Origin: CAWACP01 sp963780655
GTDB lineage: Bacteria; Acidobacteriota; Terriglobia; Bryobacterales; Bryobacteraceae
NCBI GenBank assembly: GCA_963780655.1
Contig: CAWACP010000001.1
Span: 1-64,000, forward strand
Reading direction: 5' to 3'
Length of the DNA: 64,000 nt
The notes under the pieces were generated by a model. It ran no database searches. It was not told the origin of the DNA and saw only the letters and a list, made by a program, of their open reading frames with translations. Below, one piece after another: positions 1 through 10,595 of the stretch (position 1 is the stretch's first letter; each line of letters begins with the position of its first letter). A program made the translations under genes and the position numbers.

Positions 1-1566
<1,566 letters not shown>

Positions 1567-1582
1567 CCGGAGCAATCATACT

Positions 1583-3646
1583 ATGCGGCGGACAACTCTA
1601 CTTCTGTTAGCGGCAACGCTTCTTTGTTCGGCTCAGAACAAGCCGGTGAGTGCGACGATCGACGCGTCGAAGACCGGCGCTCCGATATCGAGGTATATCT
1701 ACGGCCAGTTTCTCGAGCACATCGGAGGACTCGTCAACACCGGTATATGGGCCGAGATGCTGGACGACCGGAAGTTCTACTATCCGATCAATTCGCACCC
1801 TCCGGCCGAGCCGCCTTCCGCGAATCCGATGAGGCGGCCCGCATTACGCCACTGGATGCCGATTGGCGGCGACGAGTTCGTAACCATGGACACGAGTCAC
1901 CCCTGGGTCGGCGATCACACGCCCGCGGTTCGGCTCAGCGCGAAGGATGAGCATGGGTTCAAGCAGGCCGGACTGGCGGTGCGGAAAGGCAGATCTTATT
2001 CGGGACGCATCGTGCTCGCCGGGACGGCCGGCGCAACAGTGAAGGTCACCCTGGCGTGGGGAGATGCGGCAGGGGACCGTCAGACCGTCGTCATTAACAA
2101 AGTCGGCGCCGCCTACCGGACGCTCCCGCTGCGCTTCACGGCCGGGGGCGACAGCGATAACGCCCAGCTCGCGATTGTGGCAGCCGGAGCCGGCGTCCTT
2201 CACGTTGGAGCGGTATCGCTGATGCCGGCCGACAATATACAAGGCTTCCGCCCGGAGGTCATCACCGCACTCAAACAACTTCATTCAGGCGTATATCGCT
2301 TCCCCGGCGGGAATTTCGTTTCGGGGCACGAGTGGCGTGACGCGATCGGCGATCCGGACAAACGCCCGCCCATCATGGACCACGTGTGGCACGCGGTTCA
2401 GCCGAACGACGTCGGCACGGACGAGTTCGTGACGTTGTGCCGGCTGCTGGACGTTGAACCCTACATCACGGTCAACGCGGGCTTCGGCGATGCCTGGTCG
2501 GCGGCCCAGCTTGTCGAGTATGCCAACGGCGCGGTCAGCACGCCGATGGGACGGCTGCGCGCCGCCAATGGCCATCCGCAACCGTACAAGGTGAAGTTCT
2601 GGGGCGTCGGCAACGAGCCGTGGGGCGACTGGCAACTGGGCTTCATGCCGGTCGCGCAGTTTGAGCTGAAGCACGACATGTTTGCCAAAGCAATGCGGAA
2701 GGTGGACCCGACCATCAAGCTGATTGCGGCCGGCGCAATGCCCGACGACATGGCCAGCGCCAGGCAGGCCAAACGGCTCAATGGCCAGATCGTTCCGGAT
2801 TATCTCTCAGCCGGTGACTGGAGCGGCAACCTGCTGGCCCACTGCCTCGACAATATCGATCTGCTGAGCGAGCACTACTACGCGCGCTCCGGCCAGCGCT
2901 TCGACAATGAGAAAGGCGAGAAGGTTCCGACGGGCCCGCAGACTCTGGTGGAATGGGAGCGCGCGCCGGCTTCTCTGGTCCGCGTGAAATACGAGCATTA
3001 TCAGGAGTACCTGAAACGTATCCCCGGTCTGAAGGCGAAGCCCGTGCCCATCAGCCTGGATGAATGGGCCTACACCGGCGCTCCGCCGAACTCATACAAG
3101 GTCGTGCCCGCCTACGCGTGGGCGTTTCACGAGATGTTCCGGCATTCCGACCTGTATCAATTAGGCGCATTCACGTTCGCGACGGGGATGATGAGCGAGA
3201 ATCGCACCGATGCCGTTCTGAACCCCACCGGCCTGCTGTTCAGGATGTATCGCGATCACTTCGGCTCGATACCGGTGGAGGTGTCGGGAGACTCGCCGCA
3301 GCCTAAGCCGGCATGGCCCGCCGGAGGCGACCAGCCGAGAGTGAATCCTGGCAGCGACACGTATCCGCTGGATGTGAGCGCGGCCTTCACTGAAGATCGG
3401 AAAGCGCTGACGTTCGCTGTGCTGAATCCATCGGACTCCGGGCATCAACTGAAGCTCTCCATCAACGGAGTGAAGCTCGCCGGCACGGGGCATCTGTGGC
3501 GCATGGCCCCGCCGTCAGTGGATGCGACCATTACGGTGGGGCAGAAGCCCGGAGTCGAGGTCGAAGAGCAGCAACAGGTGACCATGCCCGATACGTCGGC
3601 CGTCCCGCCATTCAGCGTCAGTATCTATTCGTTTGCGGTGCAATAA
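1583..3646 (+). CDS. GH51-like alpha-L-arabinofuranosidase with N-terminal carbohydrate-binding-like insert
   Basis: A second, larger arabinofuranosidase-type enzyme (687 residues). A signal peptide ends near LLCSAQ. The GQFLEHIGG motif (about 41-49) is the GH51 hallmark; residues about 90-215 form a beta-rich insert of the CBM4/9-like kind found in long GH51 enzymes, before the barrel resumes at YRFPGGNFVSGHEWRD. Acid/base is E345 in GVGNEPWGDW; nucleophile is E494 in ISLDEWAY. It is only distantly similar to its upstream neighbour, so the two probably differ in linkage or substrate rather than being recent duplicates. An SD-like GGAGC lies before the ATG. The next gene begins 9 bp after the stop, so cotranscription is likely. 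Confidence 0.9.
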   Translation: MRRTTLLLLAATLLCSAQNKPVSATIDASKTGAPISRYIYGQFLEHIGGLVNTGIWAEMLDDRKFYYPINSHPPAEPPSANPMRRPALRHWMPIGGDEFVTMDTSHPWVGDHTPAVRLSAKDEHGFKQAGLAVRKGRSYSGRIVLAGTAGATVKVTLAWGDAAGDRQTVVINKVGAAYRTLPLRFTAGGDSDNAQLAIVAAGAGVLHVGAVSLMPADNIQGFRPEVITALKQLHSGVYRFPGGNFVSGHEWRDAIGDPDKRPPIMDHVWHAVQPNDVGTDEFVTLCRLLDVEPYITVNAGFGDAWSAAQLVEYANGAVSTPMGRLRAANGHPQPYKVKFWGVGNEPWGDWQLGFMPVAQFELKHDMFAKAMRKVDPTIKLIAAGAMPDDMASARQAKRLNGQIVPDYLSAGDWSGNLLAHCLDNIDLLSEHYYARSGQRFDNEKGEKVPTGPQTLVEWERAPASLVRVKYEHYQEYLKRIPGLKAKPVPISLDEWAYTGAPPNSYKVVPAYAWAFHEMFRHSDLYQLGAFTFATGMMSENRTDAVLNPTGLLFRMYRDHFGSIPVEVSGDSPQPKPAWPAGGDQPRVNPGSDTYPLDVSAAFTEDRKALTFAVLNPSDSGHQLKLSINGVKLAGTGHLWRMAPPSVDATITVGQKPGVEVEEQQQVTMPDTSAVPPFSVSIYSFAVQ

Positions 3647-3655
3647 AGGAGATCG

Positions 3656-4723
3656 ATGAAATCATATTGCGCGATGATGCTCACTTCGGCGCTCGTATTG
3701 GGCCCGAGCCTTGCGGCACAGGTACAGACCGAAGTGCCTGCCGTGATACCAGGCGCCAAACCCGTAACTGTGGAACACATCAAGGTTCACGGGAAGTCGC
3801 TTGAAGGCAGTCTGGAAGGCGATTCGGCGGATCGCGACGTGTTCGTCTTCCTGCCGCCCAGCTACGCCACTGCGAAGCACAGGCGATATCCGGTGGTCTA
3901 TGCATTGCACGGTTACTCGATCGGCGCCGAGCAGTGGACGCACGAGATCCATGTGCCGCAGACTGTCGAAGGCGCGTTCGCCCAGGGCGCGAAGGAGATG
4001 ATCGTCGTGCTGCCCGATTCGAAAACGGTGCACAACGGCTCCATGTATTCCAGTTCGGTCACCACGGGAGATTTCGAGCGGTACATCTCCCACGATCTGG
4101 TTGCATATATCGACGCGCACTACCGCACCATTCCGGCGCGCGCCAGCCGGGGCCTGGTCGGTCATTCCATGGGCGGCTACGGCGCAGCGCGGATCGGCAT
4201 GAAACACTCCGATGTGTTCGGCAGCCTGTACATCATGAGCCCGTGCTGCCTGTCGGCCCGCCCCATGGGCCCCCCGAACGCGGACCTGGAAAAGATAGTG
4301 GCGGCTGCGAAAACGCCGGCGGATACGGCGACCCTGGGGTTCTTTCAACGAGCCCAGCTGGCCTCGGCGGCGGCATGGTCGCCCGATCCGAAGAACCCGC
4401 CGTTCTATTTCGATCTGCCGACGAAGGACGGCGTGCCGCAACCGGATGTGCTGGCGAAATGGACGGCGAATGCGCCGCTGGCGTTCATCGACCAGTACAT
4501 CGGCAACCTGCGGCAGTATCGCGCTATCGCCATTGATGTCGGCGACCAGGATCGCCTGAACGTGGACACCGGCAAGCTGCATGATGTGCTCGACAAGTAC
4601 GGCATCGCAAATACGTTCGAGATGTATCACGGCACCCATACGAGCGCGGTGGCCGATCGCTTCCAGAACCACGTTCTGCCGTTCTTCAGCGCGAATCTGT
4701 GCTCGGGCGCGAATTGCGAATAA
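3656..4723 (+). CDS. Secreted alpha/beta-hydrolase esterase (esterase D / feruloyl-acetylxylan esterase type)
   Basis: Predicted to remove acetyl or feruloyl esters from hemicellulose. The 355-residue product has a signal peptide (to about SLAAQ, residue 22), the N-terminal strand pattern RDVFVFLPPSY, an oxyanion-region HGYS, and the nucleophile elbow GHSMGGYGA with Ser171. The acid is probably the Asp in DVGDQDRLN and the base the His in YHGTHTSA near the C-terminus, giving a complete triad. An AAGGAG Shine-Dalgarno overlaps the preceding stop and sits 6 bp before the ATG. Position between two GH51 genes and a GH39 gene supports a role in arabinoxylan deacylation; exact ester specificity cannot be read from sequence. 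Confidence 0.88.
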   Translation: MKSYCAMMLTSALVLGPSLAAQVQTEVPAVIPGAKPVTVEHIKVHGKSLEGSLEGDSADRDVFVFLPPSYATAKHRRYPVVYALHGYSIGAEQWTHEIHVPQTVEGAFAQGAKEMIVVLPDSKTVHNGSMYSSSVTTGDFERYISHDLVAYIDAHYRTIPARASRGLVGHSMGGYGAARIGMKHSDVFGSLYIMSPCCLSARPMGPPNADLEKIVAAAKTPADTATLGFFQRAQLASAAAWSPDPKNPPFYFDLPTKDGVPQPDVLAKWTANAPLAFIDQYIGNLRQYRAIAIDVGDQDRLNVDTGKLHDVLDKYGIANTFEMYHGTHTSAVADRFQNHVLPFFSANLCSGANCE

Positions 4724-4741
4724 TCTAATCGGAAACAGAAA

Positions 4742-6305
4742 ATGAGACTTCATGTTGCCCTCCTGATCGGCACGCTCGCGCTGCCAGGCGCGGCCACCGC
4801 ACAGACGCGCACGGTACGCGCGGACCTTTCCCGCACCATCGGACCCCACACCAGCGTCCCGTTCCGCTGCATCGGCGCCGGACGCGCCAACGAAGGGCTG
4901 CGAGCCGACTGGCAGCAGCAGCTTGCCACCGTGCAGCGCGAGCTCGGCTTCGACTACATCCGCATGCACGGCATCCTGCATGACGATATGGGCGTTTATA
5001 AAGAGGACAAGAAAGGGAATCCCCAGTTCAATTTCCAGTACGTGGACGCGCTCTACGACGCGCTGCTGAAGATGCACATCCGGCCTTTCGTGGAGCTGTC
5101 CTTCATGCCCTCGGCGCTGGCCAGCGGAACGCGGACCATCTTCTGGTGGAAAGGCAACGTGACGCCGCCGAAGGACCCGGCAAAGTGGTCGGCGCTGATC
5201 CGCGCTTTTGTCGCGCATTACCGCGAGCGCTATGGCGCGGACGAAATCGGGAAATGGTACTTCGAGGTGTGGAACGAGCCGGACCTGCGCAACGGATTCT
5301 TCACCGGAACGCTGGACGACTATCTGGCGCTCTACAAGAACACGGCCGAGGCCGTCAAGGCCGAGTGTCCGGCCTGCCGTGTCGGCGGGCCCGCTTCGGC
5401 GATCCCCTATGCGTTTGAGGAAGCATTCGAGAAATATGTGGTCGCCAACAACGTGCCCGCGGAGTTCGTGGCCACGCACGCCTATGGCGTAAAGCAGGGT
5501 TTCCTCGACGCCGACGGATCTTCCGGTACCATCCTCGATCCCGACCCCGACGCCGTCAGCGGCCGCATGCAGCATTCGCGTGAGCTTCTGCAGCACTCCG
5601 GCAGGCCCGGCATGGAGCTGCACTTCACCGAATGGAGCTCGGCCTATACGCCCACCGATTTCATGCACGATCAGTATCACCAGGCCAGCTACATCCTCGA
5701 CAAGGTCAGGCGCGCTGCGCCTTACGTGGACTCCATGTCGTACTGGACCTTCACCGACATCTTCGAAGAGAACGGTCCCGCGATTTAAGCCTTTTCACGG
5801 CGGGTTCGGCCTGATGAATCTCGAGGGCATCCGCAAGCCCGCTTATTTCGCCTGGCGCTTCCTGCGGCAGCTTGGAGAGCAGGACGTCACGACTAATGAC
5901 CCGCAGTCCTGGGTGACGCGATCCGCGGACGGAAGCGTGCAGGCGCTCGCGTGGGACTACACGCCGATCGTTCCGCCCAAAGGACAGACGGACCAGAGTT
6001 TCTACCGTGGGGAGTTGCCGCCGGCGAGCAAAGGTACGCTGCGGATCGAGCTCGATCAACTTCCGGCGGGACGCTATCTTGTCAGCACGTACGCAATCGG
6101 CTATCGGCAGAACGATGCCTACACGGCATATCTGCTCATGGGCGCGCCAGGCCAGCTCACTCCGGCGCAGGTGCAGGCGCTCGACAGAATCGCAAGTGGC
6201 GCTCCGGCCGAGCAGAGTGTGATCGAGCATCCCGGCGGCGCGTTTGTCCGGGAGATGCCGCTTCGCCAAAACGACGTTTTTCTGGTGGTACTGAGCCGAA
6301 TCTGA
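4742..6305 (+). pseudogene. GH39 beta-xylosidase-like gene, split by one +1 frameshift
   Basis: The family hydrolyses beta-xylosides (or alpha-L-iduronides) with retention. The first frame (4742-5788) gives a signal peptide (to about TAQT), the barrel, acid/base E179 in EVWNEPD and nucleophile E297 in HFTEWSS, then stops in FTDIFEENGPAI. The second frame takes over exactly where family members continue, with PFHGGFGLMNLEGIRKPAYFAWRF, and runs to 6305 with the C-terminal beta domain ending LVVLSRI. Skipping one C of the CCC run at 5777-5779 joins them as ENGPRFKPFHGG. All catalytic residues lie before the break, but the barrel's last part and the accessory domain are lost. Either a genuine recent mutation or a sequencing error; other carbohydrate genes nearby are intact except the GH42 gene. 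Confidence 0.82.
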
Positions 6306-6331
6306 GCGCCGACCTGCGGACACAAAGACGA

Positions 6332-8405
6332 TCACTGGACTAAGTCTGCCTCCTGCGGACCCAGGATAACAGCCCCCTCATACACACGATTGGTGATGAT
6401 CCCTTTCTTCGTGCCTTTGATGGGAATGCTCTTCTCCTGCTGTGTAGTGTTCACATACAACGTGCGGCCCTCGACAAGCCTGGCATAAACGCCGTCAGGC
6501 GACTCCGGGCCGCGTTGAATGCCCAAAATGTTGCAGAGGTGATTCAGAACGGGACCGATCGCGGAAGCCTTCGATTCCGTTGCCAGATAGATTGCATTCC
6601 CTCCGCCGAATTTGTTGATGGTGACGGCAGGAGAGTGATCTGCTGTATTCGTAAACCGCGAAAGAACGGTGGCAGTTCCAGGCTCGAGCACCTCATACAA
6701 ATGCACGCCCGTTGTCGATCGAGCTACCGTCCAGATCGAATTTCAGCGCCGGTTCCGCCTGATAGAACGCGTTCGTCTTTAGTCCAAAGACGTCACTCAG
6801 TTGACCTGGCAGTGGCGTCTCGAACCACTGTCCGTGCTCGTCAACCTTCGCCGAGAAGGCCGTCATCAGGACGGTTCCGCCGCGGCCGACGTAATCGCGA
6901 AGAGCTTTCGCGCCGGCGACATCCATCACATAATCGGCCGGCACGACCACCAGCTTGTAACGCGAAAGACTGTCATGCCCGATGTTGATAATCGCAGCGT
7001 CGATATTTGCGCGAAACAGCGGCTCAAAGGCTCCCTGTACCTGCTCGGAATAGGAAGGTTTGAAATATTGGAGCGTCGTGTTGGACGGGCCGTTCGGGTG
7101 CGAAGCGATAAAGGAATCGAAGGAATACGCGACCGCAACTTCGGGGTGCGTATAGCGGGGGAATCCGAATTTCGAGAGCTGCCTGAATTCCGAAGCAATA
7201 CGCGCAAACTCGTCGACCTTCCACGATGGGGTGCCGTCGTGATCCACCAGCCCGAACAGCGCCTGCTCTTCTCCGCCGGTATGACTGTTGAAGGTCCAGG
7301 CGAGGATCCCCTGTGCGCCCATCGCCAGCGCCAGGTAAGCGTACATGCGGCTTCGGCCGGGCGTTCCGTAGTATCCTCCGCCACCCGCCGTGAACTCGTT
7401 AAACCAGATCGGAGTTTCCAGATCTCCCTTCGTCATCAGCGCGCCAAACGCCCCACTGATCGGGTCGCCCGGATAGAAGCCTTCGGCGCCATAGGACACA
7501 TAAGATTTGTACGTGCCGAGATAGTCGAATCCTCTCCTCGATGCGGTGTCCCAGAGATTCGAGATTGACGGTACATCCGGCATATTGCGCCGGCGAATCG
7601 CTTCCAGTTCCTGCAAGTCGCGCAACCGACACGTCCGACCAGTAACGATGCAGATCCAGGTAGCGCTCGGGAGGCCCGGGTCCGTCTGCGAGTGGCAGGT
7701 CGACATCCTCGAAGTTATTCAAACGGCGTGACCACCGCTGTGTTGCCCAGGCCTTGTTCAGGTTGGCGACGGTTCCGTACTTCTCCTTAAGCCAGGCGAT
7801 GAAGCGCTGCCGGTCAGCCTCCGAATACGACATGAAGCCGTTTCCGATCTCATTGTCGTAGCCGACGGCAATAACTGCAGGGTTATGCGCATACCGTTTT
7901 GTCAGCGAGTCGGCGAGAATTCCCGCTTCACGCACATAGTCCGGATCGCTGATGTTATCCATATAGCGCTCAGCGGGTGGAACACGCGCGCCACTCTGGT
8001 TGACAATATCGACGCCCGGGTATGCACGATGCAACCAGATCGGCGCCGGCGTGCCCGGAATATCCAGGATCACCCTGATCCCATTCGCATGCATCTTGTC
8101 CATCGATCCTGTCGAACCATTCGAAGTCGAACCTGCCTTGCGACGGCTCGAATGAGTCCCAGGACAGGTCTCCCATGCGCACGACATTGAATCCGGCGCG
8201 TCTCATGATGGCTATATCGCGATCGATCTGCTCGGGCGAGCGATCGACGGGCTGATAGCAGGTCCCGACAAAGAGCTGTCCAGGACCCGGCCAGTTGGGG
8301 TGTGCGGCAGTATCCTCAGCTATGGGAAACGCTCAAGGCCGCTGCTATAACGATGCAGAACGCGACCAGCTTTAATCGTCGGACGAGTTGCCGCGATTCA
8401 GACAA
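6332..8405 (-). pseudogene. GH42 beta-galactosidase, decayed by four frameshifts
   Basis: Reading the - strand through successive frames rebuilds an almost full-length GH42 enzyme. A probable signal peptide begins at a TTG near 8405, overlapping the end of the GH36 gene, and reads KLVAFCIVIAAALSVSHS. Then come GTCYQPVDRSPEQIDRDIAI, MRRAGFNVVRMGDLSWDSFEP, NGIRVILDIPGTPAPIWLH, the acid/base region VGYDNEIGNG, the nucleophile region PIWFNEFTAGG, and a trimerisation/C-terminal part ending QEADLVQ. Frame changes are needed near 8318, 8104, 7614 and 6704. Every one needs a single base to be skipped, i.e. one extra base each. No long product can be made, so beta-galactosidase activity from this locus is probably lost. 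It is the distal gene of the - strand glycosidase series and its stop lies 26 bp from the convergent GH39 stop. Confidence 0.85.
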
Positions 8406-10569
8406 GAACGATACACCCCATCCTCGACCGTGGAAAGCGGACGGTCAGTTTTCCGTTGTGCCCCTGAACCTCGATACCCAGATCGCCGGGATAGAGGACA
8501 CGGGCGTCGGGCGCGTTAACCGGAAGCTCCACCTCGGGCGCGCCTTCGAGACGCCACGCGGCCACCGCCGTCCAGCCGGGGGCGCGCATCCCCAGGGCGA
8601 CCGGGCGCTCGCGGTTCGTGACATCGGGCATTCCCAAAGGGTAGAAGGGCACGGCTTCCGGAATGTGCTTCCGGATTGCGTCCTTGTAAGTCCTGATTCC
8701 GTTTCCGATCTGGGCGGCAACGTCACCCGAGATCTTGTCGAGCCGGCCGCTCTGGTGAATCCGGCACATCATCGCGGTCACCATGTTGAAGCTCGCCTGG
8801 TCGGCATCCGCGGTCGCCAGAGGATAAGACCAGCAGGCCAGTTGCTCGGGCAGGACGGCGGCCGAGGAACCAGTGATCAGGGCGGGCAGCCGCAGATAGT
8901 CTTCCTGGTCCGTCGCCGACTGGAGCTGCATGCGCGATAGCATCGCATAGTCCATGCGTCCTCCGCCACTGCCGCAGTTCTCGATCACCAGCGCCGGCCA
9001 GCGTTTCAGTATGCCTTCGAGCCACCGAAGGTGCGCGCGATTGTGTTCGAGCAGGCCCTGTCCGGGGCTCTCCGCGTTCTGATCCGTACCCTGGAGCGAA
9101 TCGACGTTGTAATCCATCTTGAGATAGCCGGCGCCGTAGTCGTTCACCAGACGATGAACAACGTGATCCAGGTAATCGGTCACGGCCGGGTTGCGAAAAT
9201 CGAGCAGATAGCGATCATTCTTCAGAAAGCGTTTGCCGTGCCGCATCAGGAACCAGCTATCCGGCTGCTTTGCCAACTGTGAGCGCACGCCCGCCACTTC
9301 GGGCTCGATCCACAGTCCGGGGACCATTCCCGCCTGCCTGATCCGATCGAGCACGAACGGAAGACCACGCGGCCATCGCTCCGGAGAGGGCTCCCAGGCC
9401 CCGATGGTGGGGCTCCAGTCCTCATGCAGCGCGGCATACCAGCCCGCATCAATGACGTAATACTCGCAGCCGGCCTTCGCCGCTGCTTCAATCAGCGGCA
9501 GCTCCTTCGCCTCCGTGGGATCGCCCCAGAGGCAATTCATATAGTCGTTAAAGATGACCGGGCATGCAGTGTTTTCCGGGCGCGGCAGCTCGCACGCTGC
9601 GCGCCGGTACCGCGTCAGCGCGTCGATAGCTTCCGCGAAGCCGCCGCGAACGCACCCAACCGCGACCGGAACGGAGCGGTAGGTCTCGCCCGGCAGCAGC
9701 TTCTTCCATGCCGCGGAATGCAGGTCATCCGGGCCGCCAAGGTAGGCATATACGTCAGTAGCGTTGTTGCCGAACGAAGCGGCGTTCGAGATCTCCCAAT
9801 ACCACGAGCCGTTGTGTTCGATCTGCCAGAACCACGTCACCCCGAGCCGCTTATTCTCGACGATCGCCATGGGCAGATACTTCTCCGTGGACCAACTCCC
9901 AATGCTCGATGCCGATGCCTGAGACCAACTGGTGCGCTCGTTCTCGACGAATCCGAGCTCGGCAGGGCGATACGAATGCCACTGCCCTTCGGCCATCCAG
10001 CTCTGGAATGCGAGATGAACCGTCAGCTCGTTGTCGTAGTGTTGCGGGTCGGCCAGAGAGTGCAGCATGGCGGAGCTCAGAAAGTCGATGCCCACGTTCG
10101 CCGCGCTCCCGTTCGTCACCCTTGTCCACCGCCGTACCACCGGCACGCCGTCGAAAGCCTGGTAAAACGATTCGACGCGGATCTTCGTTACGGGGTCGGA
10201 ATGGGTCAGGATCACTCGCCGTCCGTTGCCCGCTGTCTCCTCCCTCTTACCAACGAAGACCAGGCGCGCCCCCGGCTGGCCCACGCCCTGCTTCATGCCC
10301 TGATCGGGCGAGTTCTCTCCACTGCACTGGATCGCCGTTTCCACCCCGGACGAGGCCGGCCGCACAGTATCTCTCGGAAAACCGGCGGGCAGCAGAGATT
10401 TCTGGCGCAGTTTCTGCCCGCTGAACTCCCAGGCGAATGTCAGATCGGGCGTGGTCCACTCGAATGGCCGCGGCGCGGCGCCTTCCGCGTCGCCGGCGCA
10501 GGCAATCCCTGGCAACACGGACCCGACCGCGGTAATACCGGTCGAGTACAAAAAGGCTCTGCGATTCAT
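8398..10569 (-). CDS. GH36-type alpha-galactosidase, exported
   Basis: Predicted to cleave terminal alpha-galactosyl residues. The 723-residue product opens with MNRRAFLYSTGITAVG, a Tat-like twin-arginine leader. It has the N-terminal beta supersandwich, then the barrel: CEYYVIDAGWYA, the LWIEPEVAGVRS motif, YLKMDYN carrying the presumptive nucleophile D486, ENCGSGGGRMDYAM, and SATDQEDY with presumptive acid/base D554. Length fits the family (700-750). It lies 26 bp downstream of the GH3 gene on the same strand and its stop overlaps the presumed start of the GH42 pseudogene, so these three glycosidases were probably one transcript. Confidence 0.9.
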   Translation of the reverse strand: MNRRAFLYSTGITAVGSVLPGIACAGDAEGAAPRPFEWTTPDLTFAWEFSGQKLRQKSLLPAGFPRDTVRPASSGVETAIQCSGENSPDQGMKQGVGQPGARLVFVGKREETAGNGRRVILTHSDPVTKIRVESFYQAFDGVPVVRRWTRVTNGSAANVGIDFLSSAMLHSLADPQHYDNELTVHLAFQSWMAEGQWHSYRPAELGFVENERTSWSQASASSIGSWSTEKYLPMAIVENKRLGVTWFWQIEHNGSWYWEISNAASFGNNATDVYAYLGGPDDLHSAAWKKLLPGETYRSVPVAVGCVRGGFAEAIDALTRYRRAACELPRPENTACPVIFNDYMNCLWGDPTEAKELPLIEAAAKAGCEYYVIDAGWYAALHEDWSPTIGAWEPSPERWPRGLPFVLDRIRQAGMVPGLWIEPEVAGVRSQLAKQPDSWFLMRHGKRFLKNDRYLLDFRNPAVTDYLDHVVHRLVNDYGAGYLKMDYNVDSLQGTDQNAESPGQGLLEHNRAHLRWLEGILKRWPALVIENCGSGGGRMDYAMLSRMQLQSATDQEDYLRLPALITGSSAAVLPEQLACWSYPLATADADQASFNMVTAMMCRIHQSGRLDKISGDVAAQIGNGIRTYKDAIRKHIPEAVPFYPLGMPDVTNRERPVALGMRAPGWTAVAAWRLEGAPEVELPVNAPDARVLYPGDLGIEVQGHNGKLTVRFPRSRMGCIVLV

Positions 10570-10595
10570 AGGGCCGAGGCGGCTGCTCCTGACTG

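Noticed and set aside
3662..5680. Long - strand open frame (672 codons) opposite the esterase and GH39 genes
   Set aside because: It is an antisense shadow: both + strand genes show full family motifs and the antisense translation is Arg/His/Gly-rich without any recognisable domain.
6332..8405. Programmed +1 frameshifting as an explanation of the GH42 and GH39 breaks
   Set aside because: Four separate sites would be needed in one gene, only one (near 8318) has a stop codon at the shift point, and no common slippery sequence or stimulator is present.
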